Assembly (NCBI RefSeq): GCF_000400735.1
Contig: NZ_KE007367.1
Location: 135,146 to 199,145, forward strand
DNA length: 64,000 nt
Direction: 5' to 3'
Origin: Acinetobacter tandoii DSM 14970 = CIP 107469
GTDB lineage: Bacteria; Pseudomonadota; Gammaproteobacteria; Pseudomonadales; Moraxellaceae
Positions 54,041 to 61,988 of the stretch are shown one piece after another. A model generated the notes under the pieces. It was given only the letters and a program-made list of their open reading frames with translations. It ran no database searches and had not been told where the DNA came from. Every line of letters starts with the position of its first letter. Positions within the stretch are counted from its first letter, which is position 1. Made by a program: the position numbers and the translations under genes.

Positions 54041-54408
54041 AAATTTGCCTTAGATTACGGTTCAAAAAAAGGGAGCAGCTTTTATTAAAAACTGGTGTGG
54101 CTCTTTGGTATTAAATTTTAGCTGAAAAATTCTATGCTGTACGCGTTGATGAGAGAAATTATCGGCAGTTAACTATGCCAAATGGAGGTAAAAAAATACT
54201 GCCATTAAAAATCCAAGGGTTATTACATTTTTAAATGTACAGACAGAAAGATTGTCGGATTTGTAATGAAATAGCAATGATAAAATGAGGTTTGCCAATT
54301 TTTCAGCAGGAACATGAGCAAAAAGTAATTGACCAATTGAATATTACGCCCAATGATATTGGTGCAAAATCAGAAAACATAATTCAAAACAATCAGGATG
54401 ATTTGAAT
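54041..54408. other. Gap ahead of the DUF962 pseudogene
   Basis: About 370 bp. From 54292 a frame in phase with the pseudogene's N-terminus is open (QQEHEQKVIDQLNITPND), so the original gene may have begun further upstream than 54409. No terminator or RNA is seen. Confidence 0.35.
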
Positions 54409-54791
54409 ATGAATGCAAATGTTCAAGCAAATAGAAGTGTACAGCACCTTCAATCGCCGCAATTACCCATTCGAAATTATAATGAATTTTATCTTTTTAT
54501 TTAACCGAGCACCGTAATATCACCAGCAGACGCCTGCATGTGTTAGGAAGTGTCATCGGTGGATATTGGATAGCAAAAGCAATTCGCCATCGTAAACCTA
54601 AGTATGTTTTGTATGGTTTAGTGCCTGGTTATGCATGTGCATGGATTGGACACTTTGTCTATGAAAAGAATAAACCTGCGTCTTTCAAACAGCCATTTTA
54701 CAGTTTTATCTCGGACTGGCGTATGTTGTCTGATATTGTGCGAGGCAACTTGAGTTTAAAGTGTCGTTCATTAGATAAAATTCCAAGTTAA
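54409..54791 (+). pseudogene. DUF962 (Mpo1-like) membrane protein, frameshifted
   Basis: The first frame runs from ATG 54409 through PIRNYNEFY. The second frame continues FYLTEHRNITSRRLHVLGS, GLVPGYACAWIGHFVYEKNK and FKQPFYSFISDWRMLSDIVR, ending IPS. Together they form a complete DUF962/Mpo1-like protein, whose family start is EFYPFYLxEHRN. Here the Pro codon is short by one C at about 54493 (TTTTATCTTTTT), which breaks the frame. Inserting one C restores an open gene of about 128 codons. The damage is recent or a sequence error, because no other lesion is visible. Confidence 0.75.
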
Positions 54792-55003
54792 TTTTCATTC
54801 TTATTAAAGTGTATTTATCTAATAATATTTGATTGAAAATTTAATATAACTATATGTTATAAATTAGCTTTTAGTCTTATATGAAGTATATTTTTCAAAT
54901 ATTTTTAATAAAAATGGCTAGGATGTTTTATCCTTCTGATGTAGTATAAGTTTCGGATTTTTAGATAGTCTGGTATACCACTAAGACATTACAAGTTTCC
55001 AAT

Positions 55004-55034
55004 GCCTAGAGTGACCTTTCTCTGGGCTTTTTTT
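55004..55034 (+). terminator. Intrinsic terminator in intergenic region
   Basis: GCCTAGAG and CTCTGGGC form an 8-bp stem with one G-T pair and an 8-nt loop, followed by seven T. It lies 212 bp after the DUF962 pseudogene and may end that transcript's 3' region or a separate small RNA. Confidence 0.75.
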
Positions 55035-55088
55035 ATTTTGAATGTAAATAAAGTAACTCGATTAAAAAATTGAGGCTATACATTGAAA

Positions 55089-55146
55089 GACTCTCTAATT
55101 TTTTGCCCACATTGCCCGTGTGGTTAGTGCAAAAAATTAGAGAGTC
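55089..55146. repeat. Nested palindrome with 17-bp outer arms
   Basis: The outer arms GACTCTCTAATTTTTTG (55089-55105) and CAAAAAATTAGAGAGTC (55130-55146) are exact reverse complements. The 24-nt loop contains an inner stem CCACA/TGTGG (55107-55111, 55119-55123) around TTGCCCG. It would fold into a long two-tier hairpin in DNA or RNA. Confidence 0.75.
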
Positions 55147-55148
55147 AT

Positions 55149-55187
55149 GTTTATTTTCAGTTATTGTTATAATTATTGAAAATAAAC
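55149..55187. repeat. 11-bp inverted repeat next to nested palindrome
   Basis: GTTTATTTTCA and TGAAAATAAAC are perfect arms around a 17-nt AT-rich loop, beginning 2 bp after the preceding palindrome. Confidence 0.6.
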
Positions 55188-55261
55188 AAAATCTTTCGGT
55201 TTTATCGTTGTATTTTATTGCTTTTATGACTTTATTAAACCGTGATTTTGATACTTGCTCT

Positions 55262-55284
55262 ATCCCTAGAACTAGGGATTTTTG
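55262..55284 (+). terminator. Hairpin with T-run downstream of gloB
   Basis: ATCCCTAG and CTAGGGAT pair around AA, followed by TTTTTG on the plus strand. It points away from the gloB transcript and so would end a plus-strand transcript from the preceding structured gap. Confidence 0.55.
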
Positions 55285-55297
55285 TTAAATACAAAAA

Positions 55298-56029
55298 TTA
55301 AAAGTTATCTTTTAATTCACGTAATTTTTGAAATTCTTCGACACTTTGTACTCTTAAAAAAGGATTGGTTTCGAGTTCAATGGCAATATTGCTGGGGACC
55401 GTGGGTTGACCAAGCATTCGTAAGGCCTCCACATGTTCAAAGCGTTTCTGAATTTCTAGATTATCGGGTTCTACATGTAACGCAAATTTAGCATTCGACA
55501 GCGTATATTCATGAGTGCAATACACTTGGGTTCGTGGGGGTAATGCGGCCAAACGATTTAAGGAATGATACATTTGTTCAAATGTTCCCTCAAATACCCG
55601 ACCACAGCCCATTGCAAATAAAGTATCCCCACAAAACACCAGATCTAAAGCATCACTAAAATAAACGATATGTCCTAAAGTGTGTCCTGGCACTGCAATC
55701 ACATCAATACGGACATCATGGAAATTAAAATGGTCGCCATCCGTGAGGGGGTGGGTAATAAACGGAATCTTGCTCAGCTCGTCTCTTGGGCCATAGACTG
55801 GAATGTTGCGATTGACCAATAGCGCTGCTACTCCGCCAATATGGTCTTTGTGCCAATGAGTCAACCAGATTTGCTTCAGGTGGAGTTGGTGTTCTTGACA
55901 ATAATCCTCGACCAATTCTGCTTCGGTTGGGTCTACCGCAACCACTTCATGAGTTTCAGTGTGTTCAAGTAACCAAATATAGTTTTGTAATTGATTTTTT
56001 ACATCAATGATATGGACTTGATAAGTCAT
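55298..56029 (-). CDS. gloB: Hydroxyacylglutathione hydrolase (glyoxalase II)
   Basis: This 243-residue cytoplasmic metallo-beta-lactamase-fold enzyme hydrolyses S-D-lactoylglutathione in methylglyoxal detoxification. Metal ligands are in WLTHWHKDHIGG (THxHxDH), PGHTLGHIVYF, FCGDTLFAMGCGRVFEGT and YCTHEYTLSNAKFAL. The C-terminal substrate domain ends NPFLRVQSVEEFQKL. It lies next to alaA but a terminator separates them. Confidence 0.95.
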   Translation of the reverse strand: MTYQVHIIDVKNQLQNYIWLLEHTETHEVVAVDPTEAELVEDYCQEHQLHLKQIWLTHWHKDHIGGVAALLVNRNIPVYGPRDELSKIPFITHPLTDGDHFNFHDVRIDVIAVPGHTLGHIVYFSDALDLVFCGDTLFAMGCGRVFEGTFEQMYHSLNRLAALPPRTQVYCTHEYTLSNAKFALHVEPDNLEIQKRFEHVEALRMLGQPTVPSNIAIELETNPFLRVQSVEEFQKLRELKDNF

Positions 56030-56131
56030 GTCATGCGCTCTTTATCACTTGGCATTAAGTTTAGCATTGAATAGCTTAGGCTCACTATTTCAAGGTTGTA
56101 ATTAATCAATTTTGGAAAAACAGATAAAAGC

Positions 56132-56159
56132 AAAAAGCCGCATAAAAATGCGGCTTTTT
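56132..56159 (-). terminator. Terminator after alaA
   Basis: AAAAAGCCGCAT and ATGCGGCTTTTT form a 12-bp stem with an AAAA loop, on the minus strand between alaA and gloB. Confidence 0.9.
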
Positions 56160-56172
56160 GCAAATATATGAC

Positions 56173-57603
56173 TTAACGCAATTTCGCCAAGAAACGACCT
56201 ACTCGTGTGATGGCTTCGCGAAGTTCATTTTCAGCAGGTAAGAATACAACACGGAAATGGTCTGGTGTTGGCCAGTTAAACCCTGTGCCCTGAACCAATA
56301 AGACTTTCTCTGCACGCAGTAAATCAAGCATGAGCTTTTCATCGTCCTGAATTGGGTATATCTCTGGATCAAGTTTAGGGAAGCAATACATTGCACCTTC
56401 AGGTTTTACACAAGAGACGCCAGGAATTTCATTTAACATTTCCCATGCAATATTGCGCTGTTCATATAAACGACCACCTGGGCGGATTAAATCATTAATC
56501 GATTGATAACCACCTAGGGCTGTTTGAATCGCATATTGTGCTTGATGGTTGGCACACAAACGCATAGATGCAAGCATATCCAAACCTTCGATATAATCAG
56601 TTGCGCGTGATTTATCGCCTGTAATGGCCATCCAGCCTGAGCGATAACCTGCAATACGATAGGCTTTTGATAAACCGTTGAATGAAATACACAGTTGATC
56701 GCCTGCTAATGCTGCAACGGAAACATGTTCGATACCGTCATAAATAATTTTGTCGTAGATTTCATCTGCAAATAAAATCAGGTCGTACTTTTTCGCTAAA
56801 GCGACAATTTGCTCTAAAACATGACGTGGATAAACAGCACCCGTTGGGTTGTTTGGGTTAATAATCACGATACCGCGGGTATTTGGCGTGATTTTACTTT
56901 CCATGTCGGCAATGTCTGGATACCAGAAATTTTCTTGATCACATTTATAATGAATCGCTGTACCACCCGATAAATTCACAGCCGCAGTCCACAGTGGATA
57001 ATCTGGCATTGGCACCAGCATCTCATCACCATCATCGAGCAAGCCTTGCATCGCCATAACGATGAGTTCAGAAACACCATTACCGATATAGACATCATTC
57101 ACGTGCATATCGAAAATGCCTTTTTGCTGGTAATACTGGCAAATGGCTTTACGTGCGGGGAAAATCCCTTTCGAGTCGGTATAACCCACAGCATTTGGCA
57201 GGTTTAGGGCGACGTCGTTAATAATTTCTTGTGGGGCTTCAAAGCCGAATGGAGCAGGGTTGCCAATATTCAGCTTAATAATTTTATGACCTGCTTCTTC
57301 CATCTCGATGGCCGCTCGTAACACTGGTCCACGGATGTCGTAGCAAACATGCTCGAGCTTAGACGATTTTTTTATTTCGCGTGGAGTTTGGATAGTGTTC
57401 GGCATTTTGATGTTCTCGGAAAGAGTGGAGGTCACTTTTGCATAACGATATAAATAACTTTTAAATGTTTCAGTTGTTACCAAATCGAGATCATGTTCAT
57501 CTCGGAGTAAAGCAACAATTTTTTCATGCGTATAACCCGCCTGTTGATATTGTTTAATCACAGGTAGTAGATGTTTAAAAATAACGCTCTTTTTCTGCGA
57601 CAT
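56173..57603 (-). CDS. alaA: Alanine aminotransferase AlaA with extra N-terminal domain
   Basis: This PLP-dependent class I/II aminotransferase makes alanine from pyruvate and glutamate. It matches E. coli AlaA from KSSKLEHVCYDIRGPVLRAA onward, with the PLP lysine in ISFNGLSKAYRIAGYRSGW and NPNNPTGAVYP. Unlike AlaA, it carries about 66 extra N-terminal residues (QYQQAGYTHEKIVALL and TTETFKSYLYRYAK) that look like a small helix-turn-helix. AGGA precedes the long start. A second ATG at 57405 with GAGAA upstream could start a normal-length AlaA. Confidence 0.85.
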   Translation of the reverse strand: MSQKKSVIFKHLLPVIKQYQQAGYTHEKIVALLRDEHDLDLVTTETFKSYLYRYAKVTSTLSENIKMPNTIQTPREIKKSSKLEHVCYDIRGPVLRAAIEMEEAGHKIIKLNIGNPAPFGFEAPQEIINDVALNLPNAVGYTDSKGIFPARKAICQYYQQKGIFDMHVNDVYIGNGVSELIVMAMQGLLDDGDEMLVPMPDYPLWTAAVNLSGGTAIHYKCDQENFWYPDIADMESKITPNTRGIVIINPNNPTGAVYPRHVLEQIVALAKKYDLILFADEIYDKIIYDGIEHVSVAALAGDQLCISFNGLSKAYRIAGYRSGWMAITGDKSRATDYIEGLDMLASMRLCANHQAQYAIQTALGGYQSINDLIRPGGRLYEQRNIAWEMLNEIPGVSCVKPEGAMYCFPKLDPEIYPIQDDEKLMLDLLRAEKVLLVQGTGFNWPTPDHFRVVFLPAENELREAITRVGRFLAKLR

Positions 57604-57832
57604 TTTTTAATCCTGAGTAAGCATGATCGCAAGAATAACACCAATTTTGCTCACAAAAAAGCATTAATGAAATAAAAATGCTTACCATAATTATTGCATT
57701 TGCTTACTTTTTGCTTTTATTGGAATTATAAGTCTTTTGTAAATTGTTAACGAAAGACTAGAAATTTTAAGATGAATGACGTAAATATAAGATTATCTTT
57801 TTTGAAACAGCAAGATAGAAAGGGAAATAATC

Positions 57833-58252
57833 ATGGGAAAACTCAGTAAAACAGACCGAGAATGGCAAAGAGAGTTATCACCAGAAGAATTCCGTATAAC
57901 TCGACAAAAAGGAACAGAACCTGCTTTTACGGGAAAATATTGGAATAGCAAACAAGAAGGAACTTATGTGTGTCGTTGCTGCGGTACACCGTTATTTTCA
58001 TCGACGACGAAATATGACAGCGGTTGTGGCTGGCCAAGTTTTTTTAAACCAATTGCTGGAGGAGCAATTGATGAATTACAAGATAACTCACATGGTATGG
58101 AAAGAACTGAAATAGTTTGTCATCATTGTGACGCACATTTAGGGCATGTTTTTGAGGATGGTCCGCAGCCGACAGGATTACGCTATTGCGTAAATTCGGC
58201 TTCATTAGAACTACAATCACAAGAAAAAAATGACGAGGAAACCTATCCATGA
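57833..58252 (+). CDS. msrB: Methionine-(R)-sulfoxide reductase
   Basis: This 139-residue cytoplasmic repair enzyme reduces R-methionine sulfoxide. Zinc ligands are two CxxC pairs (CRCCGTPL and [10 protein letters not shown]), with the family segment GWPSFFKPI between. The catalytic Cys is in [11 protein letters not shown]. The gene overlaps gpx by four bases (ATGA), so they are translationally coupled as an oxidative-stress pair. Confidence 0.95.
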   Translation: MGKLSKTDREWQRELSPEEFRITRQKGTEPAFTGKYWNSKQEGTYVCRCCGTPLFSSTTKYDSGCGWPSFFKPIAGGAIDELQDNSHGMERTEIVCHHCDAHLGHVFEDGPQPTGLRYCVNSASLELQSQEKNDEETYP

Positions 58253-58731
58253 CCAACATTTATCAGTTTGAAGCTGAGTTGCTAGATGGAAAAAATAAAT
58301 CTTTTGCCGATTATGAGGGGAAGGTTTTATTAATTGTAAACACTGCCAGTAAGTGCGGGTTTACTCCACAATTTGCTGGCTTAGAAAAGTTATATGAAAA
58401 ATATAAGCCTCAAGGGTTGGAAGTACTTGGCTTTCCATGTAATCAATTTGGTGGGCAAGACCCAGGCTCAAATGACCAAATTGGAGCTTTCTGCCAGAAG
58501 AACTATGGAGTGACTTTTCCAATGTTCTCCAAAGTGGATGTCAAAGGTCCTGAAGCTCACGCCATTTTTCGCTATCTGACCAATAACAGCAAAGGAATTT
58601 TAGGCAGCGGTATTAAATGGAACTTTACCAAGTTTTTAATTGGTAAAGATGGCACAGTATTAAACCGTTTTGCCCCAACCACAAAACCAGAAGCTTTAGA
58701 GGAAGAAATCGAAAAGGCATTACAACAATAA
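58249..58731 (+). CDS. gpx: Glutathione peroxidase (thioredoxin-fold)
   Basis: This 160-residue peroxidase has a Cys (not selenocysteine) in [19 protein letters not shown], and the Gln and Trp of the catalytic tetrad in [12 protein letters not shown] and [11 protein letters not shown]. It belongs to the BtuE/GPx group that reduces hydrogen peroxide and lipid peroxides, often using thioredoxin. The ATG overlaps the msrB stop, and an AraC gene follows after only 5 bp, so all three may be one transcript. Confidence 0.9.
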   Translation: MTNIYQFEAELLDGKNKSFADYEGKVLLIVNTASKCGFTPQFAGLEKLYEKYKPQGLEVLGFPCNQFGGQDPGSNDQIGAFCQKNYGVTFPMFSKVDVKGPEAHAIFRYLTNNSKGILGSGIKWNFTKFLIGKDGTVLNRFAPTTKPEALEEEIEKALQQ

Positions 58732-58736
58732 ATGTC

Positions 58737-59615
58737 ATGTTGAATAGATTGCAGCCTTCCAATGATACCTCCAAAGCTCAGACTGAGTTTTGGAGTGACC
58801 CGAATATGCCTTATGTAGAAACACGTAAGGCATGTCATAGTCGCGCCTGTTATCATGCTCATAGTCATCCAACCTTTTCCATAGGTGCTGTATATCTTGG
58901 GCAAAGTGTTTTCAGTAGTCGCTTTATAGGCGCACAAGAAATTGAGTCAGGAACATTGGTTTTAATTCCTGCAAATATTGAACACTCTTGTAATCCTGAA
59001 CCTGATCAGGCGTGGAGTTATCAGATGATGCATCTGGATATGCTCTGGTTACGACAGTTACTACATGAAACTAAACAGGATTTTCGTTGTGACGCAGTTC
59101 CACAGTATAAACCTCAACTTTATCAATCAGAGCGATTGTATTCAGTTTTTTGTCATTTAAATCAAAACTTATTTGATTCTTCCATTTCATATTTGCAGAA
59201 AGAACAGTTGCTAATTCAGACCTTAACTGAGCTGTTATTTCCCAATTTGCACTTGGAATTGCTTACTGAAAATAGCTATGCGCAGCAGGAGTTCCAATTG
59301 CTAATTTCTAGGTTGAGTGGTAATGATGAGTTTTTATCCTTAGAGCAATTGTCTGAGCAAAGTGGTTTGAGTCGTTACGCGATTATTCGTTTATTTAAGT
59401 CGAATTTGGGTTTAACTCCACATGCCTATCAACTCAATTTAAAAATTAATCAAGCAAGAACGCTTTTAAGACAGGGTAAGGATATTATTGAGTTGAGTTA
59501 TCAGTTGGGTTTTAGTGATCAGAGTCATTTTCAGCGTGTATTTAAACAGTTGACAGGGACCACGCCGAAGTTTTATCAAAAACAGCACCGTCGCGCAATT
59601 TTATACAATAATTAA
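58737..59615 (+). CDS. AraC-family transcriptional regulator
   Basis: The N-terminal AraC sensory cupin (residues 1-160, with SHPTFSIGAVYLGQSVFSS and LVLIPANIEHSCNPEP) is followed by two HTH motifs (LSEQSGLSRYAIIRLFKSN and DIIELSYQLGFSDQSHFQR), ending TGTTPKFYQ. It stands directly ahead of a LysE-type exporter gene, the usual layout in which such regulators control amino acid export. ATG 58737 lacks a clear ribosome site; ATG 58806 has GGAG about 10 nt upstream and would shorten the protein by 23 residues. Confidence 0.8.
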   Translation: MLNRLQPSNDTSKAQTEFWSDPNMPYVETRKACHSRACYHAHSHPTFSIGAVYLGQSVFSSRFIGAQEIESGTLVLIPANIEHSCNPEPDQAWSYQMMHLDMLWLRQLLHETKQDFRCDAVPQYKPQLYQSERLYSVFCHLNQNLFDSSISYLQKEQLLIQTLTELLFPNLHLELLTENSYAQQEFQLLISRLSGNDEFLSLEQLSEQSGLSRYAIIRLFKSNLGLTPHAYQLNLKINQARTLLRQGKDIIELSYQLGFSDQSHFQRVFKQLTGTTPKFYQKQHRRAILYNN

Positions 59616-59662
59616 ATCTAAACACTGATTAGGCTTGTCTCAAAATTTAGTTGAGATGAGTT

Positions 59663-60277
59663 ATGGAATTATTCTTTTTTATTGCAGTTACGCATTTTAT
59701 GGCACTGCTTTCTCCCGGACCTGATTTTTTTCTCATATTAATTCATTCAATGCAGTACGGTTCGAAACTAGCCCGTTACACGGTATTAGGGATTGCAAGC
59801 GGGAATGCACTAATATTATTGATGATTTTTATATTGTTATGGTGGTTAGGGCAAATTCATCCCATATTATTGCAACTATTTCGTTACTTAGGCACCGCCT
59901 ATTTACTGTATTTGGGATGGCAATGTTTTCGTTATCATGAAGCTGAGAATCAGTGTTTTGAAGATCATAATCAGATACAAATCAAGTCATCAGGTGTTCT
60001 ATGTTTTGTTCAAGGTTTGCAGTCCAGCCTACTTAATCCTAAAAATGTGATGTTTTATAGCAGTCTTATTTTATTGGTCTACAGTCAATTTAGTGTTAAA
60101 CAACTGTCTTTGATTTGCTTTTGGATGGTAAGTGTCGTCCTATTTTGGAATTTATTTTTGCTTAAATTGTTTAATTTTAAGAGTTGGAATCAGTTTTTAA
60201 AAAGAAATACGAAGATATTGTATAGGTTTACAGGTTGTTGTTTCTGGGGATTCGCTGCGGTTTTGATGGTGTTTTAA
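59663..60277 (+). CDS. LysE/RhtB-family exporter
   Basis: This 204-residue inner-membrane protein has about six membrane helices and the family opening FIAVTHFMALLSPGPDFFLI. Other landmarks are LGTAYLLYLGWQCFRYH and GLQSSLLNPKNVMFYSSLI. Members export amino acids or related solutes. The substrate is unknown. GAGATGAG precedes the ATG and the gene lies 47 bp after the AraC regulator gene. Confidence 0.85.
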   Translation: MELFFFIAVTHFMALLSPGPDFFLILIHSMQYGSKLARYTVLGIASGNALILLMIFILLWWLGQIHPILLQLFRYLGTAYLLYLGWQCFRYHEAENQCFEDHNQIQIKSSGVLCFVQGLQSSLLNPKNVMFYSSLILLVYSQFSVKQLSLICFWMVSVVLFWNLFLLKLFNFKSWNQFLKRNTKILYRFTGCCFWGFAAVLMVF

Positions 60278-60793
60278 TCCATTGCAGACGCGGTCTATTT
60301 TATTTTGTAATGAATTTAGCTAATGCTTTGTTTTTCTATCGCCTTTCAGATGCAGAAACAACTATAGATTTTCATATAACTTAATAAGGGCTCAGTTGAT
60401 AAAAGATTAGATAATCAAAACTCAGAGGCACTTTGAAATGCCTCTGATGGTTTTAGATGCTTATGAATCAGAAGTTTCTATGGCTAAATTCTTTCAATAA
60501 ATCGTCAAAAGATATTCACTTTGATGGGTTCTGAATGGATAGATTCATCATTTGAATTACAAGCTATTGTCGTTGGTCTATGAAATAAGTTGGTCAAAGT
60601 ATTGCTGTTCAGTAGGTTAAAATAGAACTGAAAATACTGTTTATAAAATGTGTGTATTTGAATATTTCTTAGAATTTTAAAATTTAGATCAATTTTGTGA
60701 ATCAGTGAGAGCACAAGTTCTTCATTATTATTTTTGTAAAATTTTCCAATAAAAAACCTCCCATAAGGAGGTTTTTTATTGGTTAAATAGGAA
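60278..60793. other. Gap after LysE gene
   Basis: About 500 bp between convergent genes. CAGAGGCA/TGCCTCTG (60423-60446) is an 8-bp hairpin with only a weak T-run and may end the LysE transcript. The rest, up to the dapC terminator, shows nothing supported. Confidence 0.4.
60748..60780 (-). terminator. Terminator after dapC
   Basis: AATAAAAAACCTCC and GGAGGTTTTTTATT form a 14-bp perfect stem with loop CATAA, 14 bp beyond the dapC stop on the minus strand. Confidence 0.9.
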
Positions 60794-61963
60794 TTAGAGA
60801 ATCTTCTTTAACCGCGCGATGGCTTGCTCACATTGCGCAATATCAGCCACTAATGCCATACGCACGTGGTTTTCACCAGGATTACCCGTCGCAGTATCAC
60901 GCGATAAATAGCGACCTGGAAGCACTTTAATATGAGCCTTTTCCATCAGCATTTTGGCAAATGATTCATCATTATCCACTTTAAGCCAATAATAAAAGCC
61001 AGCATCAGGTTTCTGAAGTGGTAAAAGATGTCCCAATTCATTTTGAAATAAATCAAACTTGGCACGGTACTGCACGCGATTTTCCTCAACGTGTGCTTCA
61101 TCATCCCATGCTGCAATAGAGGCCAACTGATGTTGAACAGGCATGGCTGCACCATGATAAGTACGATATTGCAAATATGGTTTTAATAAGGCTGCATCGC
61201 CCGCAACAAAACCAGAACGCATACCTGGTAAGTTTGAACGTTTTGATAAAGAGTGGAATACGACACAATTTTTATAATCGTTACGTCCAATTTCAGCACA
61301 AACTTCTAATAGCCCTGTTGGTGCTTGATCAAACCATAGTTCCGAATAACATTCATCTGATGCAATCACAAAATCGTATTGGTCAGATAGTGCAATCAGC
61401 TTTTTAAATTGTTCTTTAGAAAGCACTGCACCTGTAGGATTACCTGGGGTACAAACAAACAAGAGTGCCGTTTTTTCCCATACTTCAGCAGGAACTGCAT
61501 CAAAATCACCTAAATAGCCATTTTCTTCGGTACAGTTTATGAAGTAAGGCTCAGCACCTGCGAGTAAAGTTGCCCCTTCATAGATTTGATAGAAGGGATT
61601 TGGCATTACCACATACGGTTTTTCATCACGATTAATCAGCGCTTGTACAAAAGAAAAAATCGCTTCTCGCGTACCAGAAACAGGCAAAATTTCCTGTTCA
61701 GGGTTAATTTGATTCAGATTAAAACGACGTGTTAACCAGTTGGCAATGCTCAGGCGTAGCTCAGGCAAACCTTTACTGTTCGGGTAAGTCGATAGGTGTT
61801 GGAAATTATCAATAATCGCTTGTTTCACAAACTCTGGCGCAGGATGCTTTGGTTCACCAATAGAAAGTGGGATCAAAGGTAAATCTGCGGGTTGTACATC
61901 CTTAAAAAGCTTATTTAATTTTTCAAATGGATACGGATGTAATAGGGACAAACTAGAGTTCAT
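60794..61963 (-). CDS. dapC: N-succinyldiaminopimelate aminotransferase
   Basis: This 389-residue PLP aminotransferase makes N-succinyl-LL-diaminopimelate precursors for lysine and peptidoglycan. It shows PLSIGEPKHPAPEFVKQA, CTPGNPTGAVLSKEQ, the PLP lysine in FHSLSKRSNLPGMRSGF, and HVRMALVADI near the end. It follows glnD after 25 bp in the same direction, the conserved glnD-dapC pairing of gammaproteobacteria, which supports dapC over other class I transaminases. Confidence 0.9.
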   Translation of the reverse strand: MNSSLSLLHPYPFEKLNKLFKDVQPADLPLIPLSIGEPKHPAPEFVKQAIIDNFQHLSTYPNSKGLPELRLSIANWLTRRFNLNQINPEQEILPVSGTREAIFSFVQALINRDEKPYVVMPNPFYQIYEGATLLAGAEPYFINCTEENGYLGDFDAVPAEVWEKTALLFVCTPGNPTGAVLSKEQFKKLIALSDQYDFVIASDECYSELWFDQAPTGLLEVCAEIGRNDYKNCVVFHSLSKRSNLPGMRSGFVAGDAALLKPYLQYRTYHGAAMPVQHQLASIAAWDDEAHVEENRVQYRAKFDLFQNELGHLLPLQKPDAGFYYWLKVDNDESFAKMLMEKAHIKVLPGRYLSRDTATGNPGENHVRMALVADIAQCEQAIARLKKIL

Positions 61964-61988
61964 GAAACGAATACCCGAACGTTAAAAA

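Noticed and set aside
54841-54870. dif/pdif-like site (TATAAC/GTTATA around TATAT)
   Set aside because: The arms do not match the conserved XerC/XerD halves I know for Acinetobacter, and no module boundary is present.
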